Notes under the pieces: model-generated
Seen by the model: the letters and a program-made list of their open reading frames with translations, nothing else
The model's database searches: none
Told to the model about the DNA's origin: nothing
Part shown: piece by piece, positions 44,238 through 59,301 of the stretch
How the letters are laid out: each line of letters begins with the position of its first letter
Numbering within the stretch: the first letter of the stretch is position 1
DNA from: Ornithinicoccus sp045032955
GTDB lineage: Bacteria; Actinomycetota; Actinomycetes; Actinomycetales; Dermatophilaceae
Assembly (NCBI RefSeq): GCF_045032955.1
Contig: NZ_JBJFZU010000002.1
Location: 841,327 to 905,326, forward strand
Reading direction: 5' to 3'
Length of the DNA: 64,000 nucleotides
Translations under genes and position numbers: made by a program

Positions 44238-44993
44238 GTGGGGGAGTTCTTCGACGTCGACGACGGTGGGCCGCTGCGGCTCGAGCTGCGCAGCGTGGAC
44301 GGCCGGGACTTCACCCTGCTGCGCAGGGTCGGCTACCTCACGCCCGAGTACGACGAACCCTTCGTGGTGCCCCGCGACCAGGAGGCCTTCGCCACCGACC
44401 TCGCCTCGGTCCCGCACCTGTTCACCTGGCTGGTGCCCAAGAGCGGGGAGTTCCTGCCCGCCGCCGTCCTGCACGACGCGCTGATCCACCCCGGCGACTA
44501 CGACGGGCCCAGGGTGGAGCGGCACGAGGCGGACCGGATCTTCCGGGTCGCGATGGTCCATCTTGGCACCGGTCGGGTGCGGGCCTGGCTGATGTGGGCG
44601 GCGGTGACGGTGGGGACGCTGTGGGCGAGCAGGGACCTGCGCAAGCGCACCCAGCTGGTGGCCTTCCTCGGCATCATCACGCTGGTCGGCACCCTGGCCA
44701 CCCTCGACCTGCTCGGGGTCACTTCGGTGATGCCGTGGATGGGAGGTCCCTGGCCCACCGAGCTCGCCCTGGGGGCCGCCTTCGCGGTGGCCATCCCCAC
44801 CGTGCTGTCGGTGGGCTGGGGTCGCTACTGGAGGGCGGGGGTCATCATCGGTGTGTCGCTGGCCCTGCTGCTGCACGTGACTGCGGTGCTGCTGCTGATC
44901 TACGGGCTCTACCTGACCCTGGAACGGCTGGTCAGCGGGCCGGCGGACGCGGACGGGGTGCGGGTCCGGGACCGGCGCCGGGAACACCGATGA
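44238..44993 (+). CDS. DUF1353 domain fused to a four-helix membrane domain
   Basis: About 251 residues. Residues 1-115 match the DUF1353 pattern: TDLASVPHLFTWLVPKSGEFLPAAVLHDALIH. This domain is usually a stand-alone ~110-residue protein, often phage-borne. Residues 116-230 add about four hydrophobic helices, so the domain would be tied to the membrane. GTG 44238 follows the pip stop by seven bases and lies behind AGGGGTCGC. Function unknown. Residues TDLASVP and HD are the invariant part, possibly a hydrolase-like site. Confidence 0.72.
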   Translation: MGEFFDVDDGGPLRLELRSVDGRDFTLLRRVGYLTPEYDEPFVVPRDQEAFATDLASVPHLFTWLVPKSGEFLPAAVLHDALIHPGDYDGPRVERHEADRIFRVAMVHLGTGRVRAWLMWAAVTVGTLWASRDLRKRTQLVAFLGIITLVGTLATLDLLGVTSVMPWMGGPWPTELALGAAFAVAIPTVLSVGWGRYWRAGVIIGVSLALLLHVTAVLLLIYGLYLTLERLVSGPADADGVRVRDRRREHR

Positions 44994-45002
44994 CCATCCT
45001 GG

Positions 45003-45017
45003 GAAATCACTGATTTC
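45003..45017 (+). promoter_or_regulatory. Interrupted palindrome upstream of the lipoprotein gene
   Basis: GAAATC and GATTTC arms around ACT, a perfect six-base inverted repeat. It is AT-rich against its surroundings and lies 21 bases before the putative -10 box TACCAT, roughly over the -35 area. It could be an operator. Regulator unknown. Confidence 0.35.
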
Positions 45018-45037
45018 GCCGGGGCCGTACCGGTGTT

Positions 45038-45043
45038 TACCAT
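45038..45043 (+). promoter_or_regulatory. Putative -10 box of the lipoprotein gene
   Basis: TACCAT in the AT-rich stretch GTTTACCATTTCGTT, six bases before ATG 45050. Confidence 0.5.
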
Positions 45044-45049
45044 TTCGTT

Positions 45050-46246
45050 ATGAAGATCTCCCGTATGACCCTCGCTGCGACCCTGAGCTCGGCCCTCGTC
45101 CTGGCCGCGTGCTCGGGCGACGAGGGAGGCGACGGCGCCACCGACCCGGCCGCCGGTTCCGAGGCCGCGACGAGCTCCGCCGACCCCGCGATGCAGACCG
45201 GTGGGACCACCGACACCGGTTCCGCCACGTCCGACACCGCCGACGCCGGGGACGACACCGGCGCCACCACCGCTGCCGGTGACGACGCCGCCACCACCTC
45301 CGAGGCCGGGGCTGACGACGACGACAGCACGGTGGCGATGACGACCGACGAGACCAGCGGGGCCGTCACCCTCGAGGTCGCGGAGGAGGCCGCCGAGCAG
45401 GTGCTCACCGCCCGGGTCGAGGCCGACCAGGGCGACGGCGAGGACGTCCAGGAGGCGCAGGAGGCCTCCATGGTCGGCACCGTGCTCACCGCCCACCAGG
45501 CCGCGGACCGCCTCGAGGGCGTCTCCGGCGAGCCGGCGGAGGTGGACCTGGAGGAGAACCCGGTCGAGCCCAACGTGCTGGCCGTCAGCCGGGAGGACGG
45601 CGAGGAGCCGGTGCTGGTGCTCGTGCAGACCGTCCCCGAGGACGGCGTGCCGTGGCTGCACCTGCTGAGCAGCGACAGCGGCGACGTCGACGACTTCCGG
45701 ATCGGTTGGGAGGCGCGGATGCTGCCCGGCACCGAGGTGCCCAGCTTCGACTCCCGCTCCACCGGCAGCCCGGTGCTCCGGTCCGGTCAGGGAGACCTGA
45801 CGATGGAGCCGCGCGCGCTGCTGCGCTCGCTGGCGGCGTACACGGCATACCCGCAGCCGGAGGACGTCCCCGACTACCGCACGCACGGGTACGCCCCCTC
45901 GGTCCGCTACGCCGCCGAGGACCAGGCCGAGGCCGTGGACGGCCAGGCCACCCTCGAGGAGAAGAACTGGCTCGTCTCCGACGACACCCGCACCCTGCTC
46001 TTCGAGGACGGCAGCGCCTTCGTGATGGGGTCGCTGCTGCGGGACACCCGCTTCACCGTGAACTCCGGCAGCGAGCTCACGCCGCCCGACGCGTTCCGGG
46101 TCTTCCAGGACAGCGAGGTGCTGACCGAGCAGGCCACCCTGCGCACCTCGGTCTTCGTCGGGATGCGGCTGCCCTCGGAGGACGTCGGCTTCAAGCCCGA
46201 GATGATCGCGGTGCAGGAGCAGCTCGTCGACGCCTGGGGCGAGTGA
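45050..46246 (+). CDS. Secreted lipoprotein of unknown function
   Basis: 398 residues. A lipoprotein signal peptide (MKISRMTLAATLSSALVLAAC) ends in the lipobox LAAC, with Cys21 as the lipidation site. Residues 22-105 are a Thr/Asp/Gly/Ala-rich, strongly acidic linker that would span the wall. The folded part (about 110-398) is mixed alpha/beta with no catalytic motif I recognise; it has few Cys. It looks like the large group of actinobacterial surface lipoproteins without known role. Monocistronic, leaderless start, and a palindrome upstream. Confidence 0.85.
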   Translation: MKISRMTLAATLSSALVLAACSGDEGGDGATDPAAGSEAATSSADPAMQTGGTTDTGSATSDTADAGDDTGATTAAGDDAATTSEAGADDDDSTVAMTTDETSGAVTLEVAEEAAEQVLTARVEADQGDGEDVQEAQEASMVGTVLTAHQAADRLEGVSGEPAEVDLEENPVEPNVLAVSREDGEEPVLVLVQTVPEDGVPWLHLLSSDSGDVDDFRIGWEARMLPGTEVPSFDSRSTGSPVLRSGQGDLTMEPRALLRSLAAYTAYPQPEDVPDYRTHGYAPSVRYAAEDQAEAVDGQATLEEKNWLVSDDTRTLLFEDGSAFVMGSLLRDTRFTVNSGSELTPPDAFRVFQDSEVLTEQATLRTSVFVGMRLPSEDVGFKPEMIAVQEQLVDAWGE

Positions 46247-46282
46247 GCCCCGCACCCTGTCCGGGCGGCCACGTCGAGCGCC

Positions 46283-46288
46283 TAGGCT
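46283..46288 (+). promoter_or_regulatory. Putative -10 box of the thioredoxin-like TPR gene
   Basis: TAGGCT, seven bases before ATG 46296. Confidence 0.5.
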
Positions 46289-46295
46289 GGGACGC

Positions 46296-47320
46296 ATGAC
46301 TCAGCAGCCGTTCTCCTCCGCCGCCCTGCGCGGCGCCGTCGACCTGTCCGCACTCTCCGGCCGCGCCGGCTCGGCGCCGGGCGCACCCGGCGCCGGCGGC
46401 TCAGGCGGTCCGGCGAGGTCCGGAGGAACTGCCCCGACCGAGGGCGGGACCGGTGGGGTCGCCGGGCGCAGCGGCGCCCTGGTGCAGGCGAGCGACGCGA
46501 CCTTCGAGTCGGTGCTCAACGCCAGCGCCACCGCTCCGCTGGTGCTGGTGCTGTGGACCCCGCAGCTGCCCGAGTCGGTGCAGCACCTGCGCGAGCTGGT
46601 GGAGGCCGCGCGCACCCACCAGGGCCGCTTCCAGGTGGTCGGCGTCGACATCGCCGAGAACCCCGGCATCATGCAGGCGATCAGCCCGGTGCTGCAGCAG
46701 GTCTTCGGCCAGGTGTCGTCGCTGCCGGTCGTGATGGGGCTGCTCAGCGGGCAGCCGATGCCGTTCTACCTCGGTGTGCAGCCGATGGAGCAGGTGGACC
46801 AGCTGCTGGAGAAGTTCCTGGAGGCCGCGGTCGCCAACGGTGTCACCGGGCGGGTGGACCTCGGGGACGAGGTCCCCGCCGAGGGGCAGGGCGAGTCCGA
46901 GGACGAGGAGCTGCCCCCGCTGCACCAGGTCGCCTACGACGCCATCGAGCAGGGTGACTGGGCCGCCGCGATCTCCGCCTACGAGCAGGCCCTGGCGCAG
47001 GACGCCGGCGACGAGCAGGCCCGTCTCGGGCTCGGGCAGGTGCGCCTGCTGGAACGGACCAGCGGCATGGACCTCACCGCGGTGCGGCAGGCCGCCGCCG
47101 ACCGGCCGCAGGACGTGCAGGCCCAGATCGACGCGGCCGACCTGGACGTCGCCGGTGGGCACGTCGAGGACGGCTTCGGCCGCCTCGTCGAGCTGGTCCG
47201 GCGCACCAGCGCGGAGGACCGGGACGCCGCCCGCACCCACCTGCTCGGCCTGTTCGAGGTCGTCGGGCTGCAGGACCCGCGCGTCACCCAGGCCCGGCGG
47301 GCCCTGATGAGCGCCCTCTA

Positions 47321-47324
<4 letters not shown>
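46296..47324 (+). CDS. Thioredoxin-like TPR co-chaperone (CnoX/YbbN-type)
   Basis: 342 residues. After a Gly/Ala/Pro-rich head (1-65) comes a thioredoxin fold (about 68-175). Its active-site position reads LWTPQLPES instead of WCxxC, so both redox Cys are absent. The cis-Pro region SLPVVMGLLSGQPM is kept. TPR-like helices fill about 210-342. CnoX/YbbN proteins hold unfolding or oxidised clients and pass them to chaperonins. This one would be a pure holdase or scaffold. Its stop codon overlaps the stop of the converging Mak-GlgB-Pgm frame in the tetranucleotide CTAG. Confidence 0.85.
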
Positions 47325-53229
<5,905 letters not shown>

Positions 53230-53233
<4 letters not shown>

Positions 53234-54981
53234 GGGGTCTCCGTCGGCGTGCGCGCGGTGGGTGCCTCGGCAGGGGCCTGCCGCGGGGTGAGGCCCAGCC
53301 AGAAGAAGTCCCGGGAGCCGAAGGTGAGGGTGACGGTGCCGTCGTCGGCGACGTCGGGGAAGTTGTGACCACCGAAGAGGTCGCGGACGTCCGCCCCGTG
53401 CAGCCGCTCCGGCAGCCGGATGGTGGCGGCCTGCGGGCGCGAGGACAGGTTGCTCACGCACAGCACCGCCGGGTGGCCGTCGCGTTCGGTGTCGTCGTCC
53501 TCCGGCAGCGCCCGGGCGTAGGCCAGCACCGCCTCGTTGTCCGTCCCGCAGGGCAGGTACTCGCCGAGCCCGAAGACCTCGTGCTGGGCGCGGACCTGGA
53601 GCATGCCGCGCATCCAGTGCAGCAGCGAGGACCCGCTGGCCATCTGGGCCTCGACGTTCACCCCGTTGTAGTGGTAGACCAGCGAGCCCACCACCGGCAG
53701 GTAGAGCTTGCCCGGGTCGGCGGTGGAGAAGCCGGCGTTGCGGTCCGGGGTCCACTGCATCGGGGTGCGCACCGCGTCGCGGTCGGTGAGCCAGATGTTG
53801 TCGCCCATCCCGATCTCGTCGCCGTAGTACAGGCACGGGCTGCCGGGCAGCGAGAGCAGCAGCGCGTTGATCAGCTCGATCTCCTCGCGGGAGTTGTCCA
53901 GCAGCGGCGCCAGCCGGCGCCGGATGCCCACGTTGGCGCGCATCCGGGGATCGGGGGCGTACCAGCCGTACATCGCCGAGCGCTCCTCGCCGGAGACCAT
54001 CTCCAGGGTCAGCTCGTCGTGGTTGCGCAGGAAGGTGCCCCACTGGGTGCCCGGCGGGATGGCCGGGGTCTGCTCCATCACCCGGACGATGGGCTCCGCC
54101 TTCTGCTCGCGCAGCGCGTAGTAGAGCCGCGGCATCACCGGGAAGTGGAAGCACATGTGGCACTCCGGCGCCTCGGGGGTGCCGTAGTAGTCGACGACCT
54201 CCTCGGGCATCTGGTTCGCCTCGGCCAGCAGCACCCGACCTGGGTACTCCTCGTCCACCATCGCCCGCAGCGAGGCGAGGAACTCGTGCGTCCGCGGCAG
54301 GTTCTCGCAGTTGGTGCCCTCCTCCTCGAAGAGGTAGGGCACGGCGTCCAGCCGGAAGCCGTCGATGCCCAGGTCCATCCAGAACCGGACCACGTCGAAC
54401 ATCGCCTCGGTCACCGCCGGGTTCTCGAAGTTGAGGTCCGGCTGGTGGGAGAAGAAGCGGTGCCAGAAGAACTGCCGGCGGACCGGGTCGAAGGTCCAGT
54501 TGCTGGTCTCGGTGTCGACGAAGATGATCCGCGCGTCGGCATACAGCTCGTCGGTGTCGGACCACACGTAGAAGTCGCCGTACGGGCCCTCGGGGTCGGA
54601 GCGGGAGGCCTGGAACCACGGGTGCTGGTCGCTGGTGTGGTTCATGACCAGGTCGGTGATGATCCGGATGCCCCGGGCGTGCGCCTGGCTGATCAGCTCG
54701 CGGAAGTCCGGCAGGGTCCCGAACTCGGGCAGCACCGCGGTGTAGTCCGCGACGTCGTACCCGCCGTCGCGCAGCGGGGAGGCGTAGAACGGGGGGATCC
54801 ACAGGCAGTCGACCCCCAGCCACTGCAGGTAGTCGAGCCGGTTCATCAGCCCGGAGAAGTCGCCGGAACCGGACCCCGTGGAGTCGTCGAAGGCCCGGAC
54901 GAGCACCTCGTAGAAGACCGCCTTGCGGAACCAGTCAGGGTCGTTCGCCAGCCCCGGCTGGTGCAGGTTGAGCCCGCGCAT
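53230..54981 (-). CDS. treS: Trehalose synthase / maltose alpha-D-glucosyltransferase
   Basis: A 583-residue GH13 enzyme interconverting trehalose and maltose. Conserved regions are TDLVMNHTSDQHPWF, the nucleophile Asp in GFRLDAVPYLFEEEGTNCENLP near residue 220, the acid/base Glu in VLLAEANQMP, and FLRNHDELTLEM. Start WFRKAVFYEVLVRAF is the usual TreS start. It has no fused kinase domain, but its gene is joined by ATGA to the maltokinase-bearing fusion. AAGGAGC lies before ATG 54981. Confidence 0.96.
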
Positions 54982-54992
54982 CGTGCTCCTTC

Positions 54993-57092
54993 TCAGGTGG
55001 TCGTGACGTGGATGATGTGGACCGGCTCGTGACCGTACCCGGGGCCGAGCTCGACGTAGGGCTCAGCGTCCCACCCCCAGCGCGCGTCGGTGACCAGGTC
55101 GTGCGCCCGGAAGCGCTCGCCCCAGCCCAGGCCGAGGGCGGGCATCGACAGGTGCAGCCGGCTGCCGCGCACGGTGTAGGGGTCGAGGTTGGCGACCACC
55201 AGCACGGTGTCCTGCGCGGAGCCGTCGCCGGCTCCGCCGCCACGCTTGGAGAAGACCAGCAGGTTCTCGTCCTCGGCGGCGTGGAAGGTGATGTTGCGCA
55301 GCCAGTGCAGGCTCGGGTGCTCGGCCCGGACCCGGTTGAGCATGGTCAGCCAGCCGGTCAGGTCGTGCCGGCCCTCGACCTCCTCGCCCCAGCGCCGGTC
55401 CTTGAACTCGTACTTCTCGTTGTCGACGTGCTCCTCTGCGCCCGGCCGTGGCACGTCCTCGACGTGCTCGAAGCCGGTGTAGATGCCGTAGGTGGGCACC
55501 AGGGTGGCCGCCAGCGCGGAGCGGACCAGGTGCGCGCTCAGGCCGCCGTTGCTCATGTACGGGGTCAGGATGTCGTGCGTCGTGGGCCAGAACGAGGGGC
55601 GCATGTAGGGCGCCGTCTCGGTCGCGAGCTCGGTCACGTACTCGCGCAGCTCGGCGGCGGTGCTGCGCCAGGCGTAGTAGGTGTAGGACTGCTGGAACCC
55701 GACCTTGGCCAGGGTGCGCATCATCATCGGCTTCGTGAAGGCCTCGGACAGCCAGATCACCTCGGGGTGGTCGACCGCCACGTCGGCGATCAGCCACTGC
55801 CAGAACTGCACCGGCTTGGTATGCGGGTTGTCGACCCGGAAGATCTTCACCCCGTGGTCGATCCACACCTGCACCACGCGCCGGACCTGCGCGTGGGCCT
55901 GGTCCGGGGCGTTGTCGAAGTTGAGCGGGTAGATGTCCTGGTACTTCTTCGGCGGGTTCTCCGCGTAGGCGATGGTGCCGTCCGCGCGGGTGGTGAAGAA
56001 CTCGGGGTGCTCGGTGGCCCAGGGGTGGTCCGGCGAGGCCTGCAGGGCGATGTCCAGGGCGACCTCCAGCCCCAGCCCCTCGGCGCGGGCCACGAAGGCG
56101 TCGAAGTCGTCGAAGTCACCCAGGTCCGGGTGCAGCGCGTCGTGCCCGCCGGCCGGTGAGCCGATCGCGTACGGCGAGCCGGGGTCGTGCTCCTGCGCCA
56201 CGAGGCTGTTGTTGCGCCCCTTGCGGTTGGTGGTCCCGATCGGGTGCACCGGGGTCAGGTAGACCACGTCGAAGCCCATCTCGGCGATCGCCGGCAGCCG
56301 CTCCTGGGCGGTCTCGAAGGTGCCGCTGGTCCACAGCCCGGTGTCCGGGTCCTGGACGGCGCCCTCGGAGCGGGGGAAGATCTCGTACCAGGCACCGGTC
56401 AGCGCCAGCGGCCGCTCCACCCACCAGGTGTAGCTGGGGCTGGCGCTGACCATGTCCCGCAGCGGCGTCCGGTCCAGCACCTGCTGCACCTGCTCGGACA
56501 GACCCGCCTCGAGGCGCTCCTCGGCGGGCAGCGCGCTGGCACGCAGGGTGGCGATGGCCTGCTCCAGGGTGCCGGTGCCGCCCCGGTCGTCGGCGCTCGC
56601 CACCAGTCCGTCCAGCGCCCGCTCCAGGACGCGCGCGCCCTCCTCGAGCATCAGCTCCACGTCGACCCCGGCGCGGACCTTGATGGTGCCGTCGTGGACC
56701 CAGGTGGCGTAGGGGTCGGACCAGCCCTCGACCCGGAAGTGCCAGAGCCCGGCACGGGGGGCGGAGATCTCCGCCCGCCAGTGCGACAGACCGGGGTTGT
56801 CGCAGGTCATCGGCACGTGCAGCTCCGCCCCGTCGGGGTCGACGAGCACGGCGGTGGCGTTGACCGCGTCGTGGCCCTCCCGGAAGACGGTGGCGCTCAG
56901 GGTGAAGAGCTCGTCGACGACGGACTTGGTGGGTCGCCGACCACCGTCGACGACGGGCTCGACGTCGAGGACGGGGATCCGGCCCAGCGGCTCCTGGCCG
57001 AGCGCGGAGAGCGCCCACCGGTCGATCGCCCCGGGGGCCGGGGCCACGCTGGTGCTGGAGGACGGTGGCGGCGTGCTCGGGTGATCGGTCAC
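54993..57092 (-). CDS. glgE: Maltose-1-phosphate maltosyltransferase GlgE
   Basis: About 699 residues. An N-terminal beta-domain (about 25-180, IPVLDVEPVVDGGRRPTKSVVDE) and helical insert precede the GH13 barrel. GlgE markers include GFDVVYLTPVHPIGTTNRKGRNN. The nucleophile Asp is in VKIFRVDNPHTKPVQFW, the Glu in EVIWLSEAFTKP, and the last active-site Asp in PTTHDILTPYM. It extends alpha-1,4-glucan with maltose units. GTG 57092 is favoured by TAGCGT seven bases upstream; a longer frame from 57194 would add 34 unlikely residues overlapping glgX. Confidence 0.96.
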   Translation of the reverse strand: MTDHPSTPPPSSSTSVAPAPGAIDRWALSALGQEPLGRIPVLDVEPVVDGGRRPTKSVVDELFTLSATVFREGHDAVNATAVLVDPDGAELHVPMTCDNPGLSHWRAEISAPRAGLWHFRVEGWSDPYATWVHDGTIKVRAGVDVELMLEEGARVLERALDGLVASADDRGGTGTLEQAIATLRASALPAEERLEAGLSEQVQQVLDRTPLRDMVSASPSYTWWVERPLALTGAWYEIFPRSEGAVQDPDTGLWTSGTFETAQERLPAIAEMGFDVVYLTPVHPIGTTNRKGRNNSLVAQEHDPGSPYAIGSPAGGHDALHPDLGDFDDFDAFVARAEGLGLEVALDIALQASPDHPWATEHPEFFTTRADGTIAYAENPPKKYQDIYPLNFDNAPDQAHAQVRRVVQVWIDHGVKIFRVDNPHTKPVQFWQWLIADVAVDHPEVIWLSEAFTKPMMMRTLAKVGFQQSYTYYAWRSTAAELREYVTELATETAPYMRPSFWPTTHDILTPYMSNGGLSAHLVRSALAATLVPTYGIYTGFEHVEDVPRPGAEEHVDNEKYEFKDRRWGEEVEGRHDLTGWLTMLNRVRAEHPSLHWLRNITFHAAEDENLLVFSKRGGGAGDGSAQDTVLVVANLDPYTVRGSRLHLSMPALGLGWGERFRAHDLVTDARWGWDAEPYVELGPGYGHEPVHIIHVTTT

Positions 57093-57099
57093 CGCGCCA

Positions 57100-57105
57100 A
57101 CGCTA
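57100..57105 (-). promoter_or_regulatory. Putative -10 box of glgE
   Basis: TAGCGT on the minus strand, including the glgX stop TAG, seven bases before GTG 57092. It may provide extra transcription of glgE-treS-fusion. Confidence 0.4.
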
Positions 57106-59301
57106 CCCGGGTTCCGCGTCGGAAACCACGGGCCGTGCCGCGGTCGAGCCGACGAGCACGGTGAAGCTGGTCGCCCCCAGCGTGAGCCCGTCACCGGGAC
57201 CCGGCGTCGCGCTCGCGACCGGGGCGTCCTCGCTGGTGAAACGCCGTGCCCAGGTACCGACCCCGGCCACCGTGGGCAGCGTCACCACCGTGCGGTCCGG
57301 GCCCGCGTGCAGCAGCAGCGCCACGGCCTCGCGTCGGTCCGGGTCGTCGTGGTGCACGGTGTCCAGGACGGCGACCAGGGTGCGGCGGGCCGGGTCGTGC
57401 CAGTGGTGCTCCTCGAGGGTGTCGCCCTCCTCGTCGAACCAGCGCAGCCGGGTGTACCCGGGGGTGGCCTCGTGGGTGGGGAAGCCCGGCGTCCGCAGCA
57501 GGGCCAGCTCCCGGCGCAGGGCGACCAGGTCCCTGGTGTCGGCCAGCAGGTCCCGCTGCCACGGCTCCAGGTCGGCGCCCCAGGCGAGCCAGGTGGTCTC
57601 ACCGTCCTGGCAGTAGGCGTTGTTGTTGCCACCCTGCGTGCGCCCGGACTCGTCTCCGGCGAGCAGCATCGGCACCCCCGAGGACAGCAGCAGGGTGGCC
57701 AGCAGGTTGCGGACGGAACGGTGCCGGTGCGCCTGCACGGCCGGGTCCTCGCTCGGGCCCTCGACACCGTGGTTCCAGGAGCGGTTGTCGCCGTGGCCGT
57801 CCCGGTTGTCCTCGCCGTTCGCCTCGTTGTGCTTCTGCTCGTAGGCGGTCAGGTCGGCCAGGGTGAAGCCGTCGTGCGCGGTGACCAGGTTGACCGAGGC
57901 GATCGGGCCACGGTGCTGGGAACCGAAGAGGTCGGCGGAGCCCGCCAGCCGGGTCGCCAGCTCCCGCACCCCGTGGCCGGTCCCGCCCTCCAGCTGCCGG
58001 CCGACGTCGGCCAGCCAGAACGTGCGGACCGCGTCGCGGTACCGGTCGTTCCACTCCGAGAAGGGCGCCGGGAACTGTCCGGTGCGCCAGCCCTGGTGGC
58101 CGACGTCCCACGGCTCGGCGACCAGCTTGACCCGGGACAGCACCGGGTCGCTCTGCAGCGCGACCAGGAAGGCGTGGTCCTCCCGGTAGGCGGAGTCGTG
58201 ACCACGGGCCAGCGCGGGGGCGAGGTCGAACCGGAAGCCGTCCACGTGGAACTCCTCCACCCAGAGCCGCAGGGAGTCCAGGACCATCCTGATGACCTGC
58301 GGCTCGCGCACGTCGACGGTGTTGCCGCAGCCGGTGACGTCGATGTCCCGCCCGTGGTCGTCCAGGCGGTAGTAGGTGCGGCTGTCCAGGCCGCGGAACG
58401 AGAGGGTGGCGCCGTCCTCGGCGGACTGCTCGGCGGTGTGGTTGTAGACGACGTCCAGGATGACCTCGATCCCAGCCCGGTGCAGGGCACGCACGGCGCC
58501 CTTGAGCTCGTCGACCACGGCCTGGCTGTCCGCGGGGTCGGCGGCGGCATACCCGGCGTGCGGGGCGAAGTAGCCCAGCGTGTTGTACCCCCAGTAGTTG
58601 CTCAGGCCGCGCTCCACCAGGGCCGGCTCGGAGGTGAAGGCGTGCACCGGCAGCAGCTCCAGGGTGGTGACGCCCAGGTCGGTGAGGTGGCCGACCACGG
58701 CGGGGTGGCCGAGCGCCGCGTAGGTCCCGCGCAGCTCCTCGGGGACGTCGGGATGGCGCATGGTCAGGCCCCGGACGTGCGCCTCGTAGACGACGGTCTC
58801 GGTCCAGGGCACCAGAGGGAGCTGGTCCTGGCCCCAGTCGAAGGCGTCGTGGTCGACCACCACCGAGCGTGGGACGTGGCGGGCGGAGTCCCGGGTGTCC
58901 CGGGTCTGCGGGTGTGCGTGACCTGCCTCGTCGACCAGGTGGCCGTAGACCTCCGGGGCATAGCTCACCTCCCCGGCGACGCCGTGCGCGTAGGGGTCGA
59001 GCAGCAGCTTGTCCGGGTTGTGCCGGTGCCCGTCCTCGGGCTCCCAGGGGCCGTGCACCCGAAGCCCGTAGCGGGTGCCGGGGACCAGCTCGGGCACCAG
59101 GTCCCACCAGATGCCGTGCGCGGTGCGGCGCAGCGGGATGCGGCGCTCGTGGGCGTCGTCGCTCTCGCCGTCGAACAGGCATACCTCGACGGCGGTGGCG
59201 TGCTTGGCCAGCACCGCCAGCTGCGCCCCGGCGTCGGTGCGGGTGATGCCCAGCGGGGGCGGACGGTCCAGGCCGGGACGCGGCGGGATCAGGGCGGTCA
59301 C
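57103..59301 (-). CDS. glgX: Glycogen debranching enzyme (isoamylase type)
   Basis: 732 residues. A CBM48 domain (about 10-110, GAQLAVLAKHATAVEVCLFDG) precedes the GH13 barrel. Key residues are in EVILDVVYNHTAEQ, the nucleophile Asp in VDGFRFDLAPALARG, Glu in VKLVAEPWDVG, and Asp in VTAHDGFTLADL. GNNNAYCQD is typical of GlgX/TreX. It cuts alpha-1,6 branches, releasing malto-oligosaccharides. GTG 59301 overlaps the stop of the pyruvyltransferase gene (GTGA), so the glucan genes are coupled to that gene. Confidence 0.95.
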   Translation of the reverse strand: MTALIPPRPGLDRPPPLGITRTDAGAQLAVLAKHATAVEVCLFDGESDDAHERRIPLRRTAHGIWWDLVPELVPGTRYGLRVHGPWEPEDGHRHNPDKLLLDPYAHGVAGEVSYAPEVYGHLVDEAGHAHPQTRDTRDSARHVPRSVVVDHDAFDWGQDQLPLVPWTETVVYEAHVRGLTMRHPDVPEELRGTYAALGHPAVVGHLTDLGVTTLELLPVHAFTSEPALVERGLSNYWGYNTLGYFAPHAGYAAADPADSQAVVDELKGAVRALHRAGIEVILDVVYNHTAEQSAEDGATLSFRGLDSRTYYRLDDHGRDIDVTGCGNTVDVREPQVIRMVLDSLRLWVEEFHVDGFRFDLAPALARGHDSAYREDHAFLVALQSDPVLSRVKLVAEPWDVGHQGWRTGQFPAPFSEWNDRYRDAVRTFWLADVGRQLEGGTGHGVRELATRLAGSADLFGSQHRGPIASVNLVTAHDGFTLADLTAYEQKHNEANGEDNRDGHGDNRSWNHGVEGPSEDPAVQAHRHRSVRNLLATLLLSSGVPMLLAGDESGRTQGGNNNAYCQDGETTWLAWGADLEPWQRDLLADTRDLVALRRELALLRTPGFPTHEATPGYTRLRWFDEEGDTLEEHHWHDPARRTLVAVLDTVHHDDPDRREAVALLLHAGPDRTVVTLPTVAGVGTWARRFTSEDAPVASATPGPGDGLTLGATSFTVLVGSTAARPVVSDAEPG

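Noticed and set aside
53234..54823. An upstream extension of the Mak-GlgB-Pgm frame to position 54823
   Set aside because: This part is the out-of-frame shadow of treS. The true start is the ATG at 53233, which overlaps the treS stop and gives a normal maltokinase N-terminus.
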